Source of the DNA: a virus
Length of the DNA stretch: 28,843 nucleotides
Virus record (IMG/VR): IMGVR_UViG_3300042691_004361
Location: 1-28,843 of that record
Reading direction: 5' to 3' (one strand)
The notes under the pieces were generated by a model, which saw only the letters and a program-made list of their open reading frames with translations, searched no databases and had not been told where the DNA came from. Below are positions 12,989 through 20,391 of the stretch, one piece after another. Every line of letters starts with the position of its first letter. Position 1 is the stretch's first letter. Both the position numbers and the translations under genes were made by a program.

Positions 12989-13337
12989 CGCTCAACCTTT
13001 GAACTACATACGCTTCGCCGACACCCTTGTTAGGTGCCTTGATAATTACCAGTGGCGTAGGTGCGACTGCTAATTTCTTGGCAGTCTTGTAGTTGTTAGA
13101 TTCAACAAATGCTTCTTTCATCCAGCCACTCAAATCAATACGACCATCCCTGCGTGGAGCCTTGGCTTCCACAATATAGATGCCGTTGACACCGTGAATA
13201 ACTACATCACCAATGTCATTGCGCCCTGCTCTTGGCAAGCGCTGTGCGTTTAAACCATCATCAACAAGCCAGTCGGCTAAGTCAATTTCCCAACTCGCAC
13301 CTCTACGCTTGTTCGCTATTTGCGGACTGTTGCTCAC
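12969..13337 (-). CDS. Holliday-junction-resolvase-like nuclease
   Basis: A 122-residue protein of the PD-(D/E)XK fold. It has KRRGASWEIDLADWL (10-24, Glu17), GRNDIGDVVI (38-47, Asp44) and YIVEAKA (54-60, Glu57-x-Lys59), the arrangement of archaeal Hjc-type and phage junction resolvases. It would cut branched DNA arising in replication, recombination or packaging. GTG at 13337 is chosen because AAAGGAG lies just upstream; the ATG at 13355 has no such site. It overlaps the glycosyltransferase gene by 35 bases. Confidence 0.8.
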   Translation of the reverse strand: MSNSPQIANKRRGASWEIDLADWLVDDGLNAQRLPRAGRNDIGDVVIHGVNGIYIVEAKAPRRDGRIDLSGWMKEAFVESNNYKTAKKLAVAPTPLVIIKAPNKGVGEAYVVQRLSDVRPNL

Positions 13338-14037
13338 GCTCTCTCCTTTCTGCAATCTCTACGGCTGACCAGTACAAGTTGTAGTACGCATCATCAAGTG
13401 AAAAGCGTTTCATATGTCTGACCAGTGCTGATGTATTTGCATGGACTGGCACACCCGCTGCTCTTACCTTGCGGAAGAAAGCGATGTCCTCTCCAATGAA
13501 CTTCTCGCCCGACTCGTTGTTCTCTGCGAACCAGAACTCATCGCCGAACTTATCCTTAAGCGCCTTGATAACTGACTTGTGCATCATCACTAAGCCAAAG
13601 CCTGCGTTGTCAATGCGTACCACTTGATTGCGTGGCAGTGGGTGAAGGTGCTGTTGCTCGTACTCTGTAGCACCATCGTTAAACAACACTGGCATCGGCA
13701 TCATCAGCGAGCCTTCGTTCTGCTTACTGATGAAGTACACGCCAGATACAATCGGGCGAGCGTGCTTGTCAGCGGTATCCCATAGGGTCTTGAGTACCTC
13801 TTTGGTAAGCACGATGTCTGAGTCAACCCATAGCGCCCAGTCTGTGCCTACCTTTTCCCACATCTCAAAGGCAGCCTGTCGCTGGCGTGCTATCTGATTA
13901 CCCTGTACACGGATAGCGTTGTGTATCTTGACCTCACTTGTGATGAGTGTGTAAACAACACCTTCGGCGAACTTGCCATCAACCATACCGCCGTCACACC
14001 AGACAACAGATAGTGTTTCTTTATTACTGTGGGCCAT
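13303..14037 (-). CDS. GT-A-type glycosyltransferase
   Basis: A 244-residue protein resembling nucleotide-sugar-dependent glycosyltransferases. ALWVDSDIVL (68-77) contains the DxD metal site (Asp72, Asp74). VSGVYFISK and IDNAGFGLVMMH fit the core strands, and GEDIAFFRKV (182-191) carries the likely acidic base. It lies inside the replication operon, between an unknown gene and the resolvase-like gene. That position makes a role on DNA or on a host target more likely than on the virion, but sugar donor and acceptor are unknown. It overlaps the preceding gene by 14 bases. Confidence 0.78.
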   Translation of the reverse strand: MAHSNKETLSVVWCDGGMVDGKFAEGVVYTLITSEVKIHNAIRVQGNQIARQRQAAFEMWEKVGTDWALWVDSDIVLTKEVLKTLWDTADKHARPIVSGVYFISKQNEGSLMMPMPVLFNDGATEYEQQHLHPLPRNQVVRIDNAGFGLVMMHKSVIKALKDKFGDEFWFAENNESGEKFIGEDIAFFRKVRAAGVPVHANTSALVRHMKRFSLDDAYYNLYWSAVEIAERREREQQSANSEQA

Positions 14038-14440
14038 CAGTGAATACCTTTTCTGTTCTGTCTAGTATTTGCATTGATTGTTCAGCAACTTCTTTCCAAG
14101 TTTCGCTAATTAATTTGAGTTGTCCTGCGACTTCGGAGGCGCAGTCCGCCCCATGTTCTGCGAGATGGTCAGCCATTTGGCTAACATAATCAGCAAACTG
14201 TAGGGACTCCAACCAAATTGCGGAAGGGTCGTAGATTTTTCTTGTCGCTTCATCAATATGTTCCACAAATGCAGGGAGTTCACTGAGGATTGACTCCTTC
14301 ATTTCCTGTGGAATCGGTGCTTCCTTCACTGCTTTCTCCAGCATCTCTGGAGTAACGGAGAGTTCCTTCATCAAGTAGTTGTTTAAACTCTGCTTCCGTG
14401 AGGTCTTTGAACTGCCCCGTTTCTTTGTTCTGCCAAACAT
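14024..14440 (-). CDS. Unknown acidic helical protein
   Basis: A 138-residue protein with a basic first 23 residues (MFGRTKKRGSSKTSRK) and an acidic helical remainder (ELSVTPEMLEKAVKEAP, ESILSELPAFVEHIDEAT). No domain recognised. The ATG at 14440 has GGAG five bases upstream, but it overlaps the preceding gene by 161 bases in another frame. A later start at residue 24 would shorten the overlap but has no ribosome binding site. Function unknown. Confidence 0.6.
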   Translation of the reverse strand: MFGRTKKRGSSKTSRKQSLNNYLMKELSVTPEMLEKAVKEAPIPQEMKESILSELPAFVEHIDEATRKIYDPSAIWLESLQFADYVSQMADHLAEHGADCASEVAGQLKLISETWKEVAEQSMQILDRTEKVFTDGPQ

Positions 14441-14600
14441 ATGTTCTCCATCCTACTGTCCATGAAAAGTTCTTTGGGTAAAACATCAGTTGTGCTTTCA
14501 TGTCTGTTATCAGAGTTTTTGTTGGCACAATTACTTCTTCCGCAGATACTGAACCCTTAAGTTCCCCTGCGTTTTCAGCGATAATTAGTTCCCATGTCAT
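14280..14600 (-). CDS. Unknown protein (106 aa) coupled to the helicase gene
   Basis: A 106-residue protein beginning MTWELIIAENAGELKG. Its ATG overlaps the helicase stop as ATGA, supporting this start. The middle (MFYPKNFSWTVGWRTYVW) is aromatic-rich; the last 27 residues are Ser/Gly/Asp-rich and probably disordered. It overlaps the next gene by 161 bases. The shared GTTTAAAC at 14381 reads Phe-Lys in this frame and Leu-Asn in the other. No function can be given. Confidence 0.6.
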   Translation of the reverse strand: MTWELIIAENAGELKGSVSAEEVIVPTKTLITDMKAQLMFYPKNFSWTVGWRTYVWQNKETGQFKDLTEAEFKQLLDEGTLRYSRDAGESSEGSTDSTGNEGVNPQ

Positions 14601-15376
14601 TGTTGTAATAAGTCCAAAATCTGCATTGCTGCTGGTTCGTAGGACAACCACACGGGTGAAGCACCCATTGCATCGGCTGGCCCATAACGATTCTTTACAG
14701 CACACACGCCCATTGATGCGAGTTGACCATGTACTGTGAGGATTAATGAAGGAGTCTGGGCCACCTTGCCATGCAGCGATGAACGCGGAGGACAAGGGTT
14801 TCCAGATACACCTTCACTTGTGTGATGGCATACCACTACAGCAGCGCCAGTTTCTCTAGCCCACCACTTGAGTTCACGCATGAGTGTGCGTAGTCCGCCC
14901 CACTCATCTTGCCCATCAAGGGTTACATCTACTGCGTTATCTAGAACGATGAGTTCAACATCTTTACCTAGTCGCTCACGGCTTGCAAGGATTGCATCCT
15001 CTACATCCTTAAGCGTAGGTGCTGAGTCAAACTCCCAGAGGATATGGTCGGCAGACTTGAGCATCTGCCCTGCCCACTCTCTGTCCATCTCCATCAGTGG
15101 TTCGACTTCGTTCTGTGGTTTACCTGTAATCATTGCCAGCAAACGCAAACTCATTGTGTGTGAGTGTGTATCTGCTGAGATGTATAGCGTTGGGACAGCA
15201 GCATGCACTGCAAGTGACAACGCAAGAGTTGATTTTCCAGCCCCTGGTGGCCCCGCAATCATGCTGACTTCGCCCCGTCTAAACGCTATCTGCTGTGCAG
15301 CAAGGGATTGCCACACCGTTGGAAGCGTGGCACCCCCTTGCGATGCAGTCTTAATAGCACGGGATAGAAGGCGCAT
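14597..15376 (-). CDS. DnaB/RecA-type ATPase, likely replicative helicase
   Basis: A 259-residue RecA-fold ATPase. It has GPPGAGKS (42-49) as Walker A, ELIVLDNAVDV (141-151) as Walker B, and a sensor-like segment ending VVVCHHTSEG. It has the C-terminal ATPase domain of DnaB-type helicases without the N-terminal primase-binding domain, as in several phage helicases. Neighbouring split-primase genes support a replication role. RadA-like recombination ATPase is the alternative. There is no strong ribosome binding site, and the gene starts three bases after the preceding stop. Confidence 0.82.
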   Translation of the reverse strand: MRLLSRAIKTASQGGATLPTVWQSLAAQQIAFRRGEVSMIAGPPGAGKSTLALSLAVHAAVPTLYISADTHSHTMSLRLLAMITGKPQNEVEPLMEMDREWAGQMLKSADHILWEFDSAPTLKDVEDAILASRERLGKDVELIVLDNAVDVTLDGQDEWGGLRTLMRELKWWARETGAAVVVCHHTSEGVSGNPCPPRSSLHGKVAQTPSLILTVHGQLASMGVCAVKNRYGPADAMGASPVWLSYEPAAMQILDLLQQ

Positions 15377-15379
15377 GTG

Positions 15380-15805
15380 TTATGCGTTCACGCGATTCTT
15401 ACAAGCCAACTCCTGTGGTTGTGGGCATGCATAGAAGGCACGGTATGGCTTGCCAGTTGACTTGCTAATGCCAGCCTTGACAAAGCGCATTGGGCCTGCG
15501 CCACATGTGCAATCAGGTGAGCCACCAACTGGTGCTGGCTGTGCTGGTGCGTACTGGCGTGGTGCTGCACCTTGGTTAATTACTTGAGCGCCAGGAAAAG
15601 CGTTCTGAATTACCTGTGTAGGTGTTGGTGCTGATGGCACTGACATGTTCTCGGCTGTCTGCTCAAGGTCAACCAAGGTTGCAAGGCGTTCAGTAATGTC
15701 AGCCAATAGCATGTCGAGGTGTAGTCCATCATTGGCGCGTAGGTTAATCAACATGCCGTCACGCTTGGTCTTAAAGTTGATTTGGATAGGTGCTTCGTTA
15801 CTCAT
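15380..15805 (-). CDS. Zinc-finger protein of the replication operon
   Basis: A 141-residue protein with an N-terminal strand/helix part, a Pro/Ala/Gln-rich linker (about 55-95) and a C-terminal zinc motif: CTCGAGPMRFVKAG, then FYACPQP and ACKNRVNA. The CxC, C and C spacing resembles GRF-type or topoisomerase-type zinc fingers that bind single-stranded DNA. It sits between the Cas4-like nuclease and the helicase, overlapping the nuclease gene by eight bases. A single-stranded DNA-binding or nuclease-partner role is likely but inferred. Confidence 0.65.
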   Translation of the reverse strand: MSNEAPIQINFKTKRDGMLINLRANDGLHLDMLLADITERLATLVDLEQTAENMSVPSAPTPTQVIQNAFPGAQVINQGAAPRQYAPAQPAPVGGSPDCTCGAGPMRFVKAGISKSTGKPYRAFYACPQPQELACKNRVNA

Positions 15806-16631
15806 CTGAATCTCCTAGTTCGGGATATTTGTATGATTCTTTTCCGTTTACTGCATAGCATGCTTGGTTGACTGAACATGTACCACACATAAAGCCTGGC
15901 TGTGGGATAAAGATGTTGTTATCAACTGCAATCTTGAACCCCTTGACATGGGTAGCCAAGCGGTTTTCTGTGTAGTGGTCTAGGCTTACTGGTTCTGTAA
16001 GTTCGCCAGTGCGTGCCATCCAGTATGCACCTTTGGTTGGGCGGATACCCAATACCTTTTCGCACATGATGGCGTATGTACCTAGTTGTGTGTATGTGAC
16101 TGGTGGCTTACTGGATGTCTTAATATCAACGACAATCAGTTCACCTTCTGGTGTAACCATGAGTCGGTCAAGAAACCCCTTCATGTTTACTCCACCAATT
16201 TCTACATTGAGTTCAGTTTCAACAGCAGGTGTCTCATGGTCTAGCATATAGACCTGATAGCCACTGCTATCACGGAACTGCATCCAGAAATCAACCATCT
16301 TTGGGCCATTGTCTAGCCACCAAGAAGCATCCTCTTTATTTGGATACTGTTTGGTAGCCCTGCCACCAGCACGGAACGGCATGCCGTTATCTGCTAAGCG
16401 ATAGTTTTCTTCCCATCGCTGTTGGAAGATGGTGGTAGGGTCAAAGCCCTCTGGATTTTGGTCGTAGATTTCTGTACACTCGTGCAGAGACTTGCCACCT
16501 ACAAGCCAGTAGGATGGGTTCTCAGGCACATGTTGGATACGGGTAAGATAATAAGACCACCCACAGTTGAGCCATGTGGACATGGCGCTATGGGAGATAT
16601 AATTCTTCCCAGTCTTTTCTTCAAGTGTCAT
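15798..16631 (-). CDS. Cas4/RecB-like iron-sulfur exonuclease
   Basis: A 277-residue PD-(D/E)XK nuclease with SHSAMSTWLNCGWSYYL (13-29), GGKSLHECTE (45-54, His50), GFLDRL (152-157, Asp155) and LIVVDIKTSS (165-174, Asp169-x-Lys171). Four Cys (Cys23, Cys249, Cys252, Cys258) match the [4Fe-4S] ligands of Cas4/AddB-type nucleases. It probably resects DNA ends for phage recombination. No cas1, cas2 or repeat array is nearby, so a CRISPR role is not supported. The ATG at 16631 is used because AAGGAAG lies just upstream; the longer form would begin with TTG. Confidence 0.88.
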   Translation of the reverse strand: MTLEEKTGKNYISHSAMSTWLNCGWSYYLTRIQHVPENPSYWLVGGKSLHECTEIYDQNPEGFDPTTIFQQRWEENYRLADNGMPFRAGGRATKQYPNKEDASWWLDNGPKMVDFWMQFRDSSGYQVYMLDHETPAVETELNVEIGGVNMKGFLDRLMVTPEGELIVVDIKTSSKPPVTYTQLGTYAIMCEKVLGIRPTKGAYWMARTGELTEPVSLDHYTENRLATHVKGFKIAVDNNIFIPQPGFMCGTCSVNQACYAVNGKESYKYPELGDSDE

Positions 16632-16643
16632 GTTACTTCCTTT

Positions 16644-16679
16644 CAATAGAGGAGTTTACGCGCAATGTCTCATCTATTG
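16644..16679. promoter_or_regulatory. Inverted repeat in the divergent gap before the replication operon
   Basis: CAATAGA-G-GAG (16644-16654) and CTC-A-TCTATTG (16669-16679) form a near-perfect inverted repeat around a 14-base centre, lying between divergent genes. It may be an operator or part of the leader of the leftward nuclease gene. Confidence 0.4.
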
Positions 16680-16698
16680 AGTAAGACACGCCGATAAT

Positions 16699-16959
16699 TT
16701 GCGGAAGTATTTATGGCTGATTAAACTCCTGTTCGTGCAGAGCAGGTTAAGTATAAGCAGGCTTTGGCGTAAGCCAAAGGCTAAGCCAGATTATCGTGGT
16801 GTGCCAACGCATGCTTGTCCCTGTGGCGAAATGACTTTTTTTATTCGTGCTGTGTTTGAGGATTATGCCATCGCTTTGTATGGGTTAGATGGTGAGTGTG
16901 TAAGTTGTGGTGCTTTAGTGACTGTACCTTGTGAGGTTGACCGCGATGCCAGTGTATGA
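16699..16959 (+). CDS. Zinc-ribbon protein with THACPCG motif
   Basis: Up to 86 residues. The C-terminal 55 residues match a small actinophage protein type: RGVPTHACPCGEMTF, FEDYAIALYGLDGECVSCG, then LVTVPC. Two Cys pairs (CPC and CVSC) suggest one zinc site. There is no ATG start: TTG at 16699 opens the frame and GTG at 16735 is an alternative; neither has a clear ribosome binding site, so the N-terminus is uncertain. It overlaps the next gene by 14 bases. Function unknown; probably a nucleic-acid- or protein-binding accessory. Confidence 0.6.
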   Translation: MRKYLWLIKLLFVQSRLSISRLWRKPKAKPDYRGVPTHACPCGEMTFFIRAVFEDYAIALYGLDGECVSCGALVTVPCEVDRDASV

Positions 16960-17113
16960 ATTCAAATGCCTTGTCTGCAATGTGCAGTATGAATCGCAGC
17001 GAGAGATGGGCGACACGCTAGCGCCTATATGTTGTGGCATTAGCATGGAGCGAGTATGGTCTGCTCCAGCGGTTAAGTTCAACGGCCCTGGGTTTTATAG
17101 TACGGGCGGATAG
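16946..17113 (+). CDS. FmdB-type zinc-ribbon protein
   Basis: A 55-residue protein starting MPVYEFKCLVCNVQYE. The CLVC pair and a later CC followed by MERVWSAPAVKF match the FmdB/regulatory zinc-ribbon family, usually CxxC and CxxC, here with the second pair altered to adjacent Cys. These proteins are common in actinobacteria and their phages and are thought to be regulatory. The start overlaps the previous gene, and an ATG 15 bases further upstream would lengthen it by five atypical residues. Confidence 0.8.
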   Translation: MPVYEFKCLVCNVQYESQREMGDTLAPICCGISMERVWSAPAVKFNGPGFYSTGG

Positions 17114-17149
17114 ATTTTCTTGGCTGATGGGGAAGCGGTCAGGAAAAGC

Positions 17150-17196
17150 AAAAAAGCCCCCGCAACCAGATTTCTCTGGAAGCGGGGGTTCTTTGT
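17150..17196. terminator. Bidirectional terminator between convergent genes
   Basis: CCCCCGC (17157-17163) pairs with GCGGGGG (17182-17188), with an inner hairpin CCAGA-TTTC-TCTGG (17166-17179). TTCTTT follows on the plus strand, and on the minus strand the stem is followed by CTTTTTT. It lies between convergent genes ending at 17113 and 17207. GTTTAAAC (17197-17204) follows directly. Confidence 0.9.
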
Positions 17197-17206
17197 GTTT
17201 AAACGG

Positions 17207-17389
17207 TTACTTAACTTTACCGAACTCAGGGGCTGATGGGTCTAGCCACTTTAGGACAGGCCCAAGGAAGCCAGCGAGCGCTGCCATGCCAAGGGTTTTG
17301 ATGTCTGTCTCACCTGCTAGGTAGAGTGCGATAGCAGCAGATGCTGCAGCACGGAACCATGTGAGTGAGATTTGCTTTAGTGTTTCCAT
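17207..17389 (-). CDS. Holin-like membrane protein
   Basis: A 60-residue protein with two hydrophobic stretches, FRAAASAAIALYLAG (12-26) and LGMAALAGFLGPVLKWL (33-49), joined by the acidic turn ETDIKT. This resembles small actinophage holins of the r1t-like type, which form pores that release the endolysin. Its place immediately after the M15 peptidase gene supports lysis. The short length and second weak span leave some doubt. Confidence 0.72.
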   Translation of the reverse strand: METLKQISLTWFRAAASAAIALYLAGETDIKTLGMAALAGFLGPVLKWLDPSAPEFGKVK

Positions 17390-17400
17390 TGTGTGCCTTT

Positions 17401-17901
17401 CTATTTTGACTTATGAACTGGGCAGCATGTGCATACAGGTGTAGGCACTGCTGCTGGTTTCTTTGTAGGCGGAGTGCTTAACTCTGCTACAAGTTGGTTC
17501 ACAAGTTTTGGTTGGTTTCTCCACCAGAACCAAGGACTGGTATCTCCAGCCCTCGCCTCTTTGATGGATACATGGAGATGCTTAGTATGCGGGTTGCTAC
17601 CCGTGTACTTCCTATCACCCTTTTGCTTCGACCAAATTCTGCTGTTGAATATCAAGTAATCAACTCTCTCATCTTCACGCAACTTAATGTATAACTCAGC
17701 GCAGTCTATGCCATGCTTTGGGTCATGGGTCAAATCAACTGCAAGCCCTGTGTTGTGGTCTGAGTTAGGGCTTTGCTTGATATGAGCAGGTGAGGGAAGT
17801 AAACCGTCAGATGCCTTCTTGCGTAGGGGTGCAAGTGCAGTGGCTTGGCGCAGCAGTGCTATCGCAGCAGGGCTGGCAACCTTGGCAATCTTTGGTTTCA
17901 T
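17401..17901 (-). CDS. Endolysin, M15-type peptidoglycan peptidase
   Basis: About 166 residues with the M15 metallopeptidase signature: SDHNTGLAVDLTHD (47-60, His49 and Asp56 as zinc ligands) and GSNPHTKHLHVSI (101-113, with HxxHxH). Such enzymes cut the peptide part of peptidoglycan. The C-terminal 40 residues are Pro/Lys/Cys-rich (CTCCPVHKSK at the end) without an obvious cell-wall-binding domain. ATG at 17901 is taken; GTG at 17910, overlapping the previous stop, is an in-frame alternative. It has no signal peptide, so it depends on a holin. Confidence 0.88.
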   Translation of the reverse strand: MKPKIAKVASPAAIALLRQATALAPLRKKASDGLLPSPAHIKQSPNSDHNTGLAVDLTHDPKHGIDCAELYIKLREDERVDYLIFNSRIWSKQKGDRKYTGSNPHTKHLHVSIKEARAGDTSPWFWWRNQPKLVNQLVAELSTPPTKKPAAVPTPVCTCCPVHKSK

Positions 17902-17906
17902 GTGTA

Positions 17907-18116
17907 TCACTCATCCTTTAGTTTGTTGTAAATGAAATCAATTTTATCCTTGGTGCTTGAGCCACCATTGTTGGTGAGTTCATGCTTGACTACCGCCATC
18001 TCATCCCTAACGATGGTGCGAACTTCATTACGAATAAACCAACGAAGTCCAGTGAGGTAGATGCCGAGGATACTTAAGATAGTTAGGACTAATCCAGCCC
18101 AATCGTTTGCAGACAT
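17907..18116 (-). CDS. Small membrane protein of the lysis cassette
   Basis: A 69-residue protein with one membrane span (GLVLTILSILGIYLTGL, about 8-24) and a charged tail with the motif ELTNNGGSSTKD. I associate this tail (L-T-x-N-G-G-S-S) with small phage membrane proteins found next to endolysins in actinophages (DUF2746-like). It could be a second holin or an antiholin. Its ATG lies five bases after the tail-gene stop in GTTTAAAC, and no ribosome binding site is visible, so coupling is likely. Confidence 0.65.
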   Translation of the reverse strand: MSANDWAGLVLTILSILGIYLTGLRWFIRNEVRTIVRDEMAVVKHELTNNGGSSTKDKIDFIYNKLKDE

Positions 18117-18121
18117 TATGT

Positions 18122-20092
18122 TTAAACAACCGTTCTCGCTACAATTTGTATGACTCCACCGTAGCCAGAGAAGCCTGCCTGTGGTGGTGCCGTGCGTGTG
18201 AAAGTAACTTGTTCTACCACTGCTTCGGTAGGTTCACCACCAGCAGTGAAGTCTTGGATAATCAGGGTTTGACCCTGTGCTTCTAGTTGTTCCAGAGCCT
18301 GCAAGCGGGCTAAGGCATAGCCTTCAAAGCCAATCATTTGCTTGTTTCGGTCTGTCTCTCTATCAAAACAAAAGACAGGAATCTGAATAACACGAGCGCG
18401 GGTAGGAGTAGGCAAAGCCTTAATAGAGTAACCAAGCATAGTCGCGCCAAGCGCAGTGTTAGTAGAGTTACGGTTAAGGCGGAAGGTGAACTGCGCCTCG
18501 GCTTGAACATCTGTAAACACAGAAGCAAGGTCGTAGTCATAGATTTCTGTGGTTCCCTCAACGACTGTCTTGAAGGCTTCGTTAACACCATTGACTGTCC
18601 TTAGAATATCAATGTCACCCTTGAGTTCACCATCAAAGCGAATCTTTAAACGCTTCCATGCCTTATTCTCAAAGGTATCAAAGCGGATAATACCTACTGT
18701 GAACTGACCAGACTCTACGAGTTTAGTCTTTTCTTCAATCCATAAGCCTGAGTTCTCAACAGTAAATGCCTTGCGCCCATCAGTAAGGGTAGCGATAGAC
18801 CAGACTGCACCAGTTGTTGCAACTGCGTACACATCCTTGGCATAGGCATAGCCACCTGTTGATAGTGGTGAGCCAAGGTTAAAGCGGATAAGTCCAGAGT
18901 AGCCATCAACTTGTCCAGCAACGCCAGCCCATACGAACTCATTGCGTGCTGTAAATGCATACACACTGCTGTTTGTTTCAACGATGATAGGGCCATAGGA
19001 AAGGTTATAGTTATCATCTGCGATTGCTACACGAATACCTTGGCTAGTACCAAGCATGACATAGGTACCGAGGTAGCCATACATAGATGTAAGAGTCTCG
19101 CCTCGTGGCAGGATAAGAACTGTTGTCATTGTTGACAATGCACCAGTGCTATCTACTGTAATCTTAAATGCTAAACCTTGGTCGCCTGAGTATCCACCGA
19201 CATAGATGGCACCACTTGACTCTGTTACCGCTGTGAATCTAAAGCCAATAGGTAGCGTAGTAGAACCGTTGACTGGGGTAAGGGTGCTGAGGTTAATGCT
19301 TGAGCCAGTGTTGCGAGCCAACTCATACACAAATGTATTGTTATTAACATCGGTGTATGCAAGGATAAAGCGTTGCTTTACATAGTTAATGTTTGCACTA
19401 GATGCGTTGGCTGAGTTAATGGCATAGTCTTGATGCAATGCAGGGGTAGCCTCATCAAAAGAGTAACGCCATACCTTGGTAGGTGTAACCAACATCAAGT
19501 CATTACCACCCATGCAACCCCAAAGGATTGTCTCAGTAATCTGAGTGTTGTTAAGGATGGTAGTTTCAGCACCAGTTGCTGGATTAATTCTTAATACGCG
19601 GATAGTTTCAGTTGAAGCGCCTGTTACCTTGATGAGGTAGTCAACACCAGCAATGGTTGTTGAGAACACACCAGCACGAGATGATGAACCTTCTTGTAGG
19701 TAGGTATCCTTGAGCAGGCTAATCTGGCCTGGTTCCCATATGTTTAAACCAACACTATCTACATAGCGGAAGCGAACTTCCTGTGGTGTACCAACGATTG
19801 GCTCCTGATATGTAATGCCTGCGCCAAGGTGGAAGGATGACTGTGAACGAATCCAGTAACCAGAACCAGACAGAGACTGCTCACCTGGGTCACGCGAGTT
19901 ATCAAAGCGCTGAGTACGGAACTCTGCAGTCTGTCGGCGGTAAGGTGTATTGTCTGTGATGGCATAGATAAACGGCAATGAGCCAACAGCCACATCGTAC
20001 TTGTATGTGGTTGGGTCATAGTATGCCGATGCGCGACCAGAAAGGTCAATGATTACGCGCTCGGAAATATCAGGCGGTCTGCTCTGGGCCAT
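18122..20092 (-). CDS. Large tail protein, probable beta-propeller
   Basis: A 656-residue protein with no membrane segment. Its middle (about residues 130-470) is a run of beta-strand-like blocks, each with a V-Y or W-x-G core, for example VDYLIKVTG, LMLVTPTKVWRYSF, GAIYVGGYSG and VWAGVAGQVDG. This suggests a beta-propeller, as in tail hub or receptor-binding proteins. It starts after AAGGAG and lies between the fibre genes and the lysis cassette. The last codon and stop lie in GTTTAAAC (18120-18127). The exact tail role is inferred. Confidence 0.7.
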   Translation of the reverse strand: MAQSRPPDISERVIIDLSGRASAYYDPTTYKYDVAVGSLPFIYAITDNTPYRRQTAEFRTQRFDNSRDPGEQSLSGSGYWIRSQSSFHLGAGITYQEPIVGTPQEVRFRYVDSVGLNIWEPGQISLLKDTYLQEGSSSRAGVFSTTIAGVDYLIKVTGASTETIRVLRINPATGAETTILNNTQITETILWGCMGGNDLMLVTPTKVWRYSFDEATPALHQDYAINSANASSANINYVKQRFILAYTDVNNNTFVYELARNTGSSINLSTLTPVNGSTTLPIGFRFTAVTESSGAIYVGGYSGDQGLAFKITVDSTGALSTMTTVLILPRGETLTSMYGYLGTYVMLGTSQGIRVAIADDNYNLSYGPIIVETNSSVYAFTARNEFVWAGVAGQVDGYSGLIRFNLGSPLSTGGYAYAKDVYAVATTGAVWSIATLTDGRKAFTVENSGLWIEEKTKLVESGQFTVGIIRFDTFENKAWKRLKIRFDGELKGDIDILRTVNGVNEAFKTVVEGTTEIYDYDLASVFTDVQAEAQFTFRLNRNSTNTALGATMLGYSIKALPTPTRARVIQIPVFCFDRETDRNKQMIGFEGYALARLQALEQLEAQGQTLIIQDFTAGGEPTEAVVEQVTFTRTAPPQAGFSGYGGVIQIVARTVV

Positions 20093-20157
20093 GCTTCTCC
20101 TTAGAAATAATAATAGAGCCGTTTAAACACATGCTCAGGTGTATTAATAACTAATTG
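20093..20157. other. Short gap before the tail gene with GTTTAAAC
   Basis: A 65-base non-coding gap between two leftward genes holding one GTTTAAAC (20121-20128) and the AAGGAG site of the tail gene. No clear terminator. Confidence 0.5.
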
Positions 20158-20391
20158 TTATTCAGTGATTGCTGTGATTTCATCGCCACTCAAGCCGAGT
20201 GCCTGCAACTTAGCCTGTGCAGATAGTTTTGCATCTGCCTTGGCCTGCTCTGCAGCCTCACGCTCTTGGCGTGCTAACTCCGCAGCAGCAGCATCAATAC
20301 GGCGCTGCTCAATCTCGTCTGGAGTTAGGTCAATGTATTGCTGAGTTCCTGTTGCTAAATCAACTACAAGTTTCTTTGGTACATCTGACAT
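20158..20391 (-). CDS. Small Ala/Gln-rich coiled protein (77 aa)
   Basis: A 77-residue protein starting MSDVPKKLVVDLATG. It has a long charged helix (RQEREAAEQAKADAKLSAQA) likely to form a coiled coil, and ends with LQALGLSGDEITAITE. The start at 20391 has AGGAG upstream and overlaps the previous stop as TAATG; an upstream start would add 18 unlikely residues. Such small helical proteins next to fibre genes can be chaperones or attachment pieces, but nothing here proves it. Confidence 0.7.
   Translation of the reverse strand: MSDVPKKLVVDLATGTQQYIDLTPDEIEQRRIDAAAAELARQEREAAEQAKADAKLSAQAKLQALGLSGDEITAITE

Noticed and set aside
14868-15434. A 188-codon open frame on the plus strand
   Set aside because: It lies antisense to the helicase gene, is Ser/Arg-rich in a shadow-like way and has no ribosome binding site or recognised motif.
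15798-16631. Possible CRISPR locus because of the Cas4-like nuclease
   Set aside because: No repeat-spacer array, cas1 or cas2 is seen; Cas4-like nucleases are common in phage recombination modules.
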